A DNA stretch of 64,000 bases from Rostratula benghalensis (taxonomy: Eukaryota > Chordata > Aves > Charadriiformes > Rostratulidae): contig VXAI01000090.1 of assembly GCA_013399305.1 (NCBI GenBank), positions 2,999,499-3,063,498 of the forward strand, read 5' to 3'. Below, in pieces: positions 47,223-58,245 of the stretch (position 1 is the first letter of the stretch; each line of letters opens with the position of its first letter). The position numbers and the translations under genes are program-made. The notes below the pieces were generated by a model that was not told where the DNA came from, made no database searches, and was given only the letters and a program-made list of their open reading frames with translations.

Positions 47223-50200
47223 TTCAGTGTGGGGCTTTTTGCTTTTGGTGATCTCCCTCTTTGTTTTGCATCTTGTTTCAGTTAAGAGTATTAAAGGTTT
47301 AGTGATTTTTTTAAAAGAAATCTCGCAGGGTGGAAAGAGACTCATCTGACTGAGGCTGGCTAACAGCTGTTGCTCAGGACCCTCACAGCTCTACCCAAAT
47401 GGCAGTAACATAGTACTGTCACTGACATTGGTGGAAGTGTCAGTAAGGATGCTGCAAGCCAAATTTTTCATTTGAGTTTGGTATGTGACACACAGCAGGA
47501 ATTCATTATGACTAATTCACCTAGTTGTCATGTATCAGCCAGGCATGCTAGAGTATTGCCTCCATCAGTGGCTACAAGCACATGTGTCTGTCCATCGATT
47601 CACCTCCTCATAGATAGCTGGTCTAGTTTGCCAGCTTACTAATCACCTTGTTTTCAGACTTAGAAACACATCTACCCTATTAATATCTGGGTGAGAAGCA
47701 GGGCACAATATCAGAGCACAATCACATTTTATTTTGCATTGAGAAAGATTAGATTCACATATTTTATGGACAAATAACTTCTTTCTCAGAAGAAATCTAG
47801 TTACTAAACTACAGTATGCTGAATTTGTAGTCTTCTTGCCCTTATGGAATTAGTACTTTACCTCAGGGACCTTGAGATAGGTGGATGGGATGGTTACTTC
47901 TGAAGTAATCAATTAACTGATATCTCTCTCCTGGAAATACTGAAGGCAAAGGGTGAAAATTGTGTTGATCTTTTCTTTTATTTACTTGCTCTTGTCATCA
48001 ATATAAAATTTGCTGTGAAGGCAGTTCCAAGAACATTTGTTATGGACACAATCTTAAAAGATGTTTTAGGAGATGCCAATTTCAGCAGTAGTAGAGAATT
48101 TCATTACAAGTCAAAATTGCGCTGCACTAGAAAAGTCAATTTTTGTGTAGCAGTGTAGATTTACCACCACCAAGGAAAAAGATAAAAAAGATATAGTTAA
48201 AGAGAAATTTTTTTAAGGTCTAGTTAAGCTAAAACATTGTAAGTTTCTTAAAGGTAATTGAAATTTGACATCTTTTTACTTCACGTTGAAGAAAAATTAT
48301 TTAACATTCAAGTAAAAAAATGCTTAAACTGACTAGAAGGTGAACATAAAAGAATCCTAAAGGTAAACCAGATTTCCGAAATTTTATTAGTGTAAGCCTT
48401 TGACAAACAACATATATCTACAAAGCAGCCATCTTGGCATTGTGTTTTAAGGAGCAAATTGATCTATCCCATATAAAATCAGATTCGATTAGCAGAGCTG
48501 CTGTATAGACCAGGGACCTAGGAATAAGAAGGGGTGGGGAGGGTGGAGTTCCCTTGCCATGTTTTGATGTGAAGCCAAGGTGCAAGAGCAGCTAGTAGGT
48601 TGTCCTAATTTTTTTTCCTTTTTCTGTTTTTCCCTTGTGGGACAGAGCACAAGCCTGCCTTTAATGCGAATGGTGCCTGGTCCTGGTAAAGAGAAGTGAT
48701 CCCATAACTTCTGAATTTGTGCAATTTAAATTTACTTCAGAGTTAATCTGGGTAAAGCTGGAGTTACTCTGGAGAAGCTGAAATAACTTGAAATTCACCT
48801 GTGTTATGGGGGTTGGTAGTGAGAACTGAAATCAAGCCAAAAACCGTTTTCTCTCAGGAAAGAATGCAACTAAGCCACAGATTTGCCTGTGTGACTGCCC
48901 TCAGATCAGTTTTTCAGCGTTTCTTTGCTTATTATAACTAGCTTGGTAGGATTTGTTCAGTATCCTTGTCCTTACCAGATAGGAAACTGGCAGTATAGTC
49001 CCAATAAAATTTGGTTCAGTCTTACATTATTGTAACATCTGGGTGCATGTACCTTTTAAAGACTGTGGAGATATTGGAAAAAACTTTCAGTGAGCTAGAT
49101 TGCTTTGATAAGCAAGTAGCAAGCAAACTCATTAAGCAGAAGCTATCCATAGAATCGGAGAGCTCTAATTGCCTTTGCAGAAGAAATACTATAGCATAGC
49201 ATTTACACTACTTGCAATACCTGAGCTAGCTGATTTCAAATGAGGTCAAGTTGTTGCAATGTTACACCGTGACCTAGAATGAAAAGATATATCTTTATCT
49301 GCATCAACATATAACACAGACTCTGCTGCCTGGGCAATTTTCCAGGATGAGTATCTCACTGGACTTTCTGATCTTTTTAGCTGCTGAATATCTCTTCTTC
49401 CACCTCTGCAGTTTAAACTGTTTTGCAGACAGTGTTGTTCAATAAACTTTCTAGGCAAGCTCCAGCCACCTGTTGCATAATTTCATCAAGTTTTGTTGGG
49501 TTTTCTTATGTCAGCTGGGTATGACCACACTGCACAGCAGTCTTTCCTCCAGAATTCTATTTCAATAATAAACCTACAAAGAGATTCTAGTCGTGTTGGA
49601 ATCTATGACTTAGTTATATGTTCTCCACTCCACTGTTGCCCAATCATCTGTGCTTATCTTGCCCTCCTCTTTTTATTCTATCTTGTAGTTCAAACACTCT
49701 TGGATCAACTGTTTAGCAATCATGCAGTTTCTGGAGTTCCTGGACTGATATCTTTTCTCTCATAGACTGATCTTAATTTATTTTTCCCTCTGCCACTGTC
49801 GCTATGATGCCTACAGAATCATAACATTTCTTAGAAAGGTGTCCAAACATTTCATGACAAAATTATCAAGTATTTTGTGCAACTCCTTGTAATTGCTGTA
49901 AAAGTTGCAAAACTACTTCTGTGTCATTAATTATCTATTTAATATTTCATGTAAACAAAATCTAAAATAGCCCCAACCTGTCCAATCCTCACAACTTTCA
50001 TTTCATAGAACGAAATTTTCACTGTACAGGAAGCAATTGGTCTCCTGAGCCTTTATCATTCAGGCAGGAAAAAAAAAATCCAAGTTGTAATGCAGTAGAT
50101 ATTTTTCATTATAATGAGGAGATATTCTGCTAGGTAGTAGGTTTTTCATAAGAGCTTTCATTTTTAGAGTAATGATAGTGCACAACTGAAGTAAGCAAAT

Positions 50201-50645
50201 TAGTTTTAGGTCAAAGTCATCTGTGGACAGAGACCTGTGAAGAACCACTGTGCAATACAGTTATCTGTAATGCAAAGGTCTTTACAAACTTGGGATAGGA
50301 GGACTGGCAGAGCATATGGGTGCATTCATTCACATCTTGTTTGTACATAGATCAATGTGTCGGTATTTTTTCAATTAAAAAGGTCTGAGCTCTGAAGCAG
50401 AGAACAACCTGATATTCTAGCAGTTGCCTGCTCTGTGGGCTGGAGGAAGTGCTCTTCATTGCCAAGCAAAGCCTGAACATGCACTACAAGGGGATGTCCC
50501 TGGAGATGCAGACATGATGGATGATGGATGATGAAGCAGACACCCTGGAGCAGAGGAGGAATCCTGACTGTACTTGTGGATGGTTTTCTTGGGAATGCAT
50601 AGGCATTTCTTCAGCCTAAGTATTAGACTTCACATGCACAGGAGA

Positions 50646-51347
50646 TGTATTTGGCTTCTGGAATATATTCAGTCAGGAGGATAAACAGAAACCCACCTAG
50701 ATGGAAGTATTACTGCATGGAAGAGGAAAGGAGACAAGGACACTTTTGTGTCATAGAGCAAGGCCATATCTTTCACAGTTTATTGAGCCAAGTGCAGTGT
50801 CTCACACACATAGCTCTTTCACCCTTGGTATCTGTTGTGGTCAACCTCCCAGACTGGACTGGGTGATTGACAGGAGCTGGATTCCAGACCTGGAGTCAGG
50901 AATGCTCGTATCGGGATCAGAGGCAGACGAACAGACAGGGTCCTCCTCAGACGTTGGCCATTGAAAAAAGAAAAGTTGACCTTTTGATCCATCAGCCTTT
51001 ATCTTGAGCATGATGTGGATGGGATGGAATGCCCTAGTTGGTCAATTTTGGGTCACCTGTCCTGTCCGTTCTGCCCTGAGGTGTGACCCCTGTACGCTTT
51101 TCCGCTTCCAACTCTCCAACGGGGCAAATCATGAAATTACCTGACCTTGATTGTTATGGCAATAGACAAAAGCAAGGGCCCCTCTGCATACCATTCCTTG
51201 GTATAATCAGGTCTTATCGCTGTGTGAGTGAACAGTTTTCTGAACAATATGCTGTTAATTTCGGAGTTTAGTTAGTTAGAAGAGGCCCAGCTAAAAAAGT
51301 AAAATTACTGAACAGAAAATCAGTTCAATTTACCTTAAGCCAGGACA
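50646..51347 (-). mobile_element. Solo LTR (ERVL-like), minus strand
   Basis: Minus-strand reading opens at 51347 with TGTCCTGGCTTAAGG. It has the U3 motif GGTGACCCAAAATTGACC, then GGCATTCCATCCCATC and CATCATGCTCAAGATAAAGG (TATA-like, plus 50996-51008). AATAAA is at plus 50779-50784, about 215 bases downstream. The U3 core matches that of the 19411-19902 LTR in order and wording. The 3' end is placed at TGTATTTGG on the plus strand (50646) only because it gives a CA terminus; it could lie some tens of bases away. No retroviral gene is attached. Confidence 0.7.
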
Positions 51348-54300
51348 GAATCTATCTAGAAATAAAAACAAACCCCCAGCCTGAAGATGTCCATATCTGA
51401 TTGAATAGAAAGATTAACACCTTGTAACCACTAATAATTTTGGCTAGTCTTCAACATTAAATTCATTAATATTTGATTAATAATTGTAAAGTAGTAGCTG
51501 AGTTCAAGGTTTTAATATTGACCTATATGTATTTCAAAACATCATAGATTATCTCAGGTAAATGCTCTCCATGATTAAAGTGTTAAACTAATATTTTTAG
51601 CTTAACCTGTGAAACATTTATTGAACTGACCAGAATAAAAAAATATAGTATCAATAGGCAATACATAACTGCATTGCCTATTGTCTGAGACATTTAATAA
51701 TAAATAGTGAAATAAACATGTTTTTTGAATAGTTTCTCATTAAAAATTAGGTAATAAACCCTCAAGCTTTAACCCACAGTGAAACTTGTCAGCAAAGATA
51801 AGCTAGGCTTCAGCTCATTTCACTTTTAAAGAATAGTTATGTATATAGTTAGTTATTCTCTATGTCAGATCCAGTTACTGAGCACATCCATTTACACAGT
51901 GATAAACGGCTGTCATTCCATAATTACTTTATGAAAAAAAAAAAGCCAGAGGTTTGGGAGAAACGGACTTGCTTGTGCTGACTCCGTGTCAGATAGTCTA
52001 AACATGAGAGCAGTTTCCATGCATTTTTGTACACATTTGCATTTCATTTCTGTACACTTTTCAAATTTCATTATTGGCAGTTGCTTTTTAAATGCATCTT
52101 TATAAAAATATTTAATTTTTGAAATGTTTTGCATAATTGTTTTTAAAACCCAAAAGACTAATATGAGGATCTAGTTCTAATTGACAAAGAGGATAAGTCT
52201 GTCATTAATTCCTTCTACTTGAATACATTGGTCATTAGCTGTCTGGTATGAAATGACCTTGTCTGGTTGGGAATTCAAAATGGGGCACAAACACGGTGAA
52301 TTTTCAAGTCTGTAATTGCTGTAACCTAGCAATTATTTTTCCATAGTTTAGAGAAATTCTGAGAGCAAGAGCTCCTAGGAATGAAATGGGAAGTAGAGCC
52401 CAGATAAAACACTCAATGACATTGTATTTGGTACTTAAAACCCAATGGGAGTGAGTTTTTGCTTGTTTGGTTTTATTTTTGTTGTTGTTGAACTTTGTTG
52501 GAAATTTGATCTGATTGTTTACACAGATTTCTCATTCACAGAGCAGGAAGCACTTTTCAATTAATGCTATCTATGGGCTACTTGGCAAGTATCCTTGATG
52601 AAATGAGACAGGAAAACATTTGGTGTCTGACCTTTAGAAGCAACGTAAATGTAGACTAACTCAGGGCTGCTGTTTTTCAGAAATCCAGACCCCATCTGAA
52701 GCGTAAGTGCCATTTGGGCTGAAGGGCTCTCAAGGAGGTAACTCTCTCAACTGAGGAACTGCATTCAGGAGTCTGGGTCTACTAGCAGTGCTGCAATCTG
52801 CTTGCATGGTCTCAGGAATGTTCTGCTTTCTGCATCCATCTTCTCAGGAAGCCCAGTAGATGAAAATTTATCTTTAAATCAGACACTGTGTATTTATAGC
52901 AGCATGATGGTTTGCTAGAACTTTGGCTGGGAGACTGATCCCTCCTGAATTCTGTTAATTTTCCTGGACTTTCAGTTCCTTCATACGTGACAAGATCTTT
53001 ATTCTTCCTTCTGATTGATTGTAGCTTTTCTTTGAACCTAGAATTCTTATTTCAGTTTGGTTCTTTTGAGCATTTTCAACCCAACTTAAAAACATTCATG
53101 CTACAGTATGTCAACAGAAGAACAGAAGCTGCAGAGTAGGCTAGAAAAGTCTTCTTAGACTTTGCTTCACTTCAGGAATAAGAGTAGACAGTACAGTTTG
53201 TACTCTTTATGATCCTGACCACTAAGTAACCCACACTTTCCTTTGACTCTTTGTCACTCAATTTAAAGAAAAGAAAGGTGCTTATTTCTTCCATTCTTAT
53301 CGTCCTAGTGATATAAATGCAGGTAAAAGCAACTCTGAGTATTCCAAGCTTTGTAACGCTAAATATTATTGCTGATTCAACTACCAGTTATTCTTTGCAA
53401 AGATTAGTTCCTTCGTTGAATTTCTATATGTAGTTTTGTGTTTAGCTTTTTATACGAATAATTGCTGTTAATTAATAGATTTTTCCTTCTAGGGAACATC
53501 TAGTTTATTAATTGAAGATTCAGAAGACTGCAGTCTTTGCTACCTTGTATTAGAACACCTATTAGCTACAAACCTTTCAGGTCTGATATCTGACCTTTTT
53601 AATTGTCACTGTAATTGATTTTACCTTTGACTTGGCATGGTGATTTCTTTGTAATTTGTTAATGATTAATGACTGTCCTCTGGTTATCTTGCTTGGGTAG
53701 GCCTAAGGCATAAACTAGGCAACTGGCTTGCTTTGACTCTGACCTGTCCTAGAAGATGTCAAAAACGATTTAGTTCAAATTTATGATTTGAGGAAAAAGA
53801 AGACTCAGCACATTCATGGCATCATCAGCTTCTCAGCTGGGCAGACGGATAGCTACAACTGGCTTTGCAGAACACTAGTGATCTTTTTTATAAAGAGATG
53901 CATGGGAACTTTAGTTATCTGTGCTTCTTGGGTGGTCCACATAATTTATGTGCAACAACCTTTGGCATGGTGGAAAACAAAACTTTTATGGACAAACACA
54001 GGTAAAATTTGTGCCTTTATACTTTTAACTAATACTCCTAAACTAAAGATGGGGTATCTAAGTTGGCAGTTTAAGACCTGAGGCTGGTCTTGTGATTGAA
54101 CTGGGATTTAGCTGAGATTGTGAATGATGTATTCATGCATTATTTTATTCCTCTTTCTTATTAGCAGTTATTATTATTTTTTTCTTTTTTAATACCAGTA
54201 CTGAAAATAAAAAGGTAGGATTGTATTACAAAGCAATGAGGCTGCGTCAGATGATATGCTTGGGTGTTTCACGAGTACAATAGCAATCAGATTCTGGGTT

Positions 54301-56696
54301 TCATATTTATATCCATGGTAAAGTTTATGGAGTTGAAAGGTGGGTGTTGTCTTTTTTTTCTTTTCATCTTTTTTTCTTTTCTTTCCAAGTTGCTATTATG
54401 GCCTATTAGAAGAATTAGAATTTCCTCTGTGTTAGGAAGAAGTTAATGTTTCTCACCAGGTGCCCCAATTTTAAACTTTCCTTTTTGTTTCACTTCCTAC
54501 TTCCCTGTGCTTCAGTTTGATAAAAATGTAATACCAATATTCTTTGATGTGTGCCCTATTTTCCATCATAAACTGTAAGTTTACAACCAGTTAATAATCT
54601 TTTGTGGTAAGGCTGTAACCATCAAAGAAGTGTCTGACTCCCAAAAATAGATTATTCCCCATTGAGCACAACTGTGGAATAGTTTCTGAAGGATTTGCTC
54701 AAGCCAATCAACTCATTTGCCAGTTTGGTGTGTGATAGAAAGGACAGATATTCCAACATCCTTTTGAGGGTTTCCCAAGGTTTCACCACACTGAGATGCA
54801 GTTTTATTTAGCACTTTGTAACTTGGTTTGTTGAGTTCTTTCTCACCTCCCTCCCTTCTCTCTGAGCACACTGCTAATGAAGGCAGGTGTGGTACAGGTA
54901 CAAGTGCTTTTACCAGTTGTTTGATTAACTTGGCAGCAGAACACATAGCGAAGCCTTAAAAATAAAACCCTATCAGAGAGCCAGGCATTGCCAAAACAAG
55001 AAAGCACAGGAAAAAAAAAAAAGCTTTTTTTATCCTGTTAAATCTATTAGTTTATTTATACCAATGGAGACTCAAATGCAATGTCTAAGACACTGAATAA
55101 ATATAAATCACAACACAGATTTTAATTTCTAAATTATTTTGAAAAATGAAGCAATTCTGCTGTGCAGATATTTACATTAGGTATAACTAATGTTGAGAGT
55201 TTGGTTATGAGAACTCTAATAAGCAAAGATCCTGAATCTTTCACTACTGAGTCTCAAATATACTGTTTCTTCCAGGTGCAAAGTCTTCTCTTCACAGCCC
55301 CTGCCAAAACTGCAGGTGCAGTTTATGAGCACAGACATGAAAACCAGAGAGACACACAGAAGCTACCTATTCCTGTGCAGGCTGATGTCAAGGTTTGTTC
55401 GTACACAGCAGTCCATCCGCAGCAGGGAGAAGGTGCAGTGGATCTGCCTTTTGGGCTAAGAAGCACCTAGGAGATGCTGAACAGCAGTGACTCTCCACTA
55501 GCGGCCATAAGGACCTGGTAGTAGCTGAGCAAAGCCATGGGGTGGAAAAGTGAAGGTAACATCTGTGGACTTCAATCCCTTACTTCCACAAGATATTGAC
55601 TTGTCTGGGGCAAGAGAGACTGGCACCCTGCAGCCTCCCACCTCTCTTCTGTGAGGGTTCCAGAGTTATCTCCCAGTGTTCCCTTTGCAGGGAACCCGGA
55701 AACTGCTCTCCACACCTCTGCTTTTCCCCATCTTAGAGACTACCTGATCTCTGGACCCTTTCCAAGCTCCATATCTTCCTCCATTGCAAATAACCACTTG
55801 GTCTCTCCTTTGAAATTGGAGGATCCTGCTTCTGTAGTTGGTGGGACAGGGACAAGTCAAGGCTGCGTAACAGACCTCTTAAGTTGGATATGACTGTGCA
55901 AAAGTTGACAAACACATAAGCACATATAGGTAATTGGACCTAGTTCTGTGGTGGATCATTTCAAAATATATAGGAGTAACTCCAACAAAGCAATAAGCCG
56001 CTATAAGACCTCTGCAAATGGTGACTCATGCTATTCAGTGATTTTAGAATATTAGTATCCTAAATGAAATTTCCCCTGATAAAATAAGAAAATCAATGCA
56101 TTTTATAAAATCTGGATTTTTTCTTTATAACCTGGTTTCTAACTATGTTGAAATCTTTAATGCCAAATGTCATATCTGTAAAAATGGTAAATTTCAAGAC
56201 TGTATTAAAGACTTAGGGGACATTTACTTTTGAAAAGATGTATGACATGACCTTCAGTGCTTCATAATTTAATAAGAATGCAAGGCTAACTAATTACACT
56301 TCAAAATGACAGATAAGTGCTAATTATAATACCTTTTGAATAGACGAAAGGATTTTAAAAATAAATGCTTTAGAGAGATGGAAGGACTTTGCTACTAGCA
56401 GCAATACAGACAATGCCTGCAAAAATGTATTTTTCTTCTGGGCCCACCCAGAAATCATCATGAGTATCTTCAAAAGAAGAAGCAAGTGCAGCTCAGTTTG
56501 AGTCCTAAATTAAGTTCTAACAAATACTATGAGAAAAATTGGTCTTCCTGCTTTCTTATTTCCCAGTTAAAATGTTACACAAAAATCTGATTTTATGTTG
56601 TTGTTATTAAATCTTAGCTAATAGGGTTGGATTCAAAACATTGGGAGTCTGATTTTTCAAAGTTTTTTTTTTTTTTTCAAAACAAAGATTAAATGA
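51348..56696. other. Non-coding stretch
   Basis: No gene or known repeat recognised. Small items: an 11-base A run near 51934-51944, T/C-rich sequence at 54344-54385, an A12/GC/T7 near-palindrome at 55007-55037, and a GC-richer block at about 55280-55880 with no recognisable content. Confidence 0.55.
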
Positions 56697-56978
56697 ATCA
56701 TAGAATCATTCAATTTGGAAAAGGCCCATGAGATCATCAAATCAAACCACCTGCTCTACTCTACAAATTCCTCCCCTACACCATATCCCCCAACACCACA
56801 TCTAAACAACTCTTAAACACATTCATGAATGGTGACTCAACCACCTCCCTAGGCAGCCTATTCTAGTGTCTGACTGCTCTTTCTATAAAAAAATCTTTCC
56901 TAATGTTCAGCCTAAACCTACTCTGTTGCAGCTTGAAGCCATTCCCTCTCGTTCTATCACTAATTGTCTGTGAGAAGA
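56697..56978 (-). mobile_element. Older CR1 LINE, 3' part (split by a nested insertion)
   Basis: The plus strand begins ATCATAGAATCATTCAATTT, a reverse-complement CR1 3' terminus. It continues with ACACCATATCCCCCAACACC, GACTCAACCACCTCCCTAGG and TTCCCTCTCGTTCTATCACT. It is interrupted after TGAGAAGA at 56978 by the plus-strand CR1 and resumes at 58061. Confidence 0.92.
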
Positions 56979-58060
56979 CTATCTTGACTTCAGTAAAGCA
57001 TTTGACACCATCTCCCACAGTATCCTTGCAGCTAAACTGAGTATGGCCAGGATGATAGGGTAGAGAGGTAGTTTGAGAACTGGCTGAAGGAGTCCCTCAG
57101 GGATTGGTACTGGGAACAGTATTATTCAATATATTCATCAAGGACTTGGATGAGGGAATGGAGTGCATGATCAGCAAGTTTGCTGATGACACCGAACTGG
57201 GAGGAGTGACTGACACACCAGAAGGCCGTGCTGCCATCCAGAGAGACCTGGACAGGCTGGAGAGCTGGGCAGAGAGAAATTGAATGAAATATAACAAGGG
57301 CAAGTGTAGAGTCCCACATCTGGGCAAGAACAACTGCAGGTACCACTACAATTTGGGAACTGTACTGTTGGAGAGCAGTGATGGGGAAAGGGACCTGGGG
57401 GTCCTGGTAGACAGCAGGAGGACCATGAGCCAGCACTGTGCCCTGATGGCCAGGAAGGCCAATGGCATCCTGGGGTGTATTAGAAGGGCTGTGGTCAGTA
57501 GGTCCAGAGAGGTTCTCCTCCCCCTCTCCTCTGCCCTGGTGAGACCCCATCTGGAATACTGTGTCCAGTTCTGGGCCCCTCAGTTCCAGAGGGACAGGGA
57601 ACTGCTTGAGAGAGTTCCAGGGCAGGGCTACAAAGATGATGAAGGGAGTGGATCATCTCCCGTAGGAGGAAAGGCTGAGGGAGCTGGGTCTCTCTAGCTT
57701 GGAGAAGAGGAGACTGAGGGGTGACCTCATGAATGTTTATAAATATATAAAGGGTGGGTGTCAGGAGGATGGGTCCAGGTTCTTCTCAGTGATGGACCAT
57801 GATAGGACAAGGGGCAATGGGTGCAAGCTGAAACACAGGAGGTTCCACTTAAATATGAGGAAAAACTTCTTCATGGTGAGGGTGATGGAGCACTGGAATG
57901 GGCTGCCCAGAGAGGTTGTGGAGTCTCCTTCTCTGAAGATACTCAAAACTGCCTGGACGCATTCCTGTGTGACCTGATCTAGGTGTTCCTGCTCTGGCAG
58001 AGGGATTGGACTAGATGGTCTTTCAAGATCCATTCCAATCCCTGATGTTCTGTGATTTTC
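56979..58060 (+). mobile_element. Younger CR1 LINE nested in an older CR1
   Basis: About 1.08 kb, 5'-truncated within the RT palm (it begins at the codons for LDFSKAFDT). It ends with CCAATCCCTGATGTTCTGTG and TTTTC at 58060. Sequence is very close to the 20119-22885 copy, so it is the same subfamily. It is flanked on both sides by TGAGAAGA (56971-56978 and 58061-58068), and the older CR1 reads continuously when it is removed. Relative to the 20-kb copy it lacks 61 bases at 57088/57089. Confidence 0.95.
56981..57977 (+). pseudogene. CR1 ORF2 RT and C-terminal remnant
   Basis: RT palm start LDFSKAFDT, then the 61-base deletion, [15 protein letters not shown], and intact FADDTEL with the catalytic pair at 57179-57190. 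An in-frame TGA at the N-L-M-K position (57281-57283) stops the frame. An ATG frame 57284-57697 gives [13 protein letters not shown] and [14 protein letters not shown], then shifts frame near 57615. The C-terminus resumes in 57699-57977 ([37 protein letters not shown]). Inactive. Confidence 0.9.
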
Positions 58061-58245
58061 TGAGAAGAGACCAGCACCAACCTCTCTACAACTCCTGAAA
58101 GGAATTGTGATGAGGTGTCCCCTCAGCCTCTTCTTCCTCAAACTAAGCTCTCCCAGCTCCTTCAATCATATCAAAAATAAGATTTATTTTCCAGGCCCTT
58201 CACCAGCTTCATTGCCCTCCTCTGCATGCACTCCAGCATTCCTTA
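58061..58245 (-). mobile_element. Older CR1 LINE, continuation beyond the nested insertion
   Basis: Starts with the second TGAGAAGA, then GACCAGCACCAACCTCTCTA, GAGGTGTCCCCTCAGCCTC, CTTCACCAGCTTCATTGCCC and CTGCATGCACTCCAGC, which is reverse-complement CR1 ORF2. It joins 56978 in register. The high-coordinate end is the 5' truncation point and is approximate. Confidence 0.9.

Larger units (their letters stand above)
41342..50645. other. Long sparse stretch
   Basis: No gene recognised in about 9.3 kb. Small items: a near-palindromic T9A7 tract with GC ends at 42071-42090, a 12-T run at 43127-43138, a GC-richer block at 45100-45730, a pyrimidine-rich tract at 47068-47222, and a GATGGAT-type short repeat at 50515-50533. 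Open frames are short and without domains. Confidence 0.55.

Noticed and set aside
57761..58165. 134-codon minus-strand frame spanning the nested junction
   Set aside because: A chance fusion of older CR1 sense sequence with antisense of the younger CR1.
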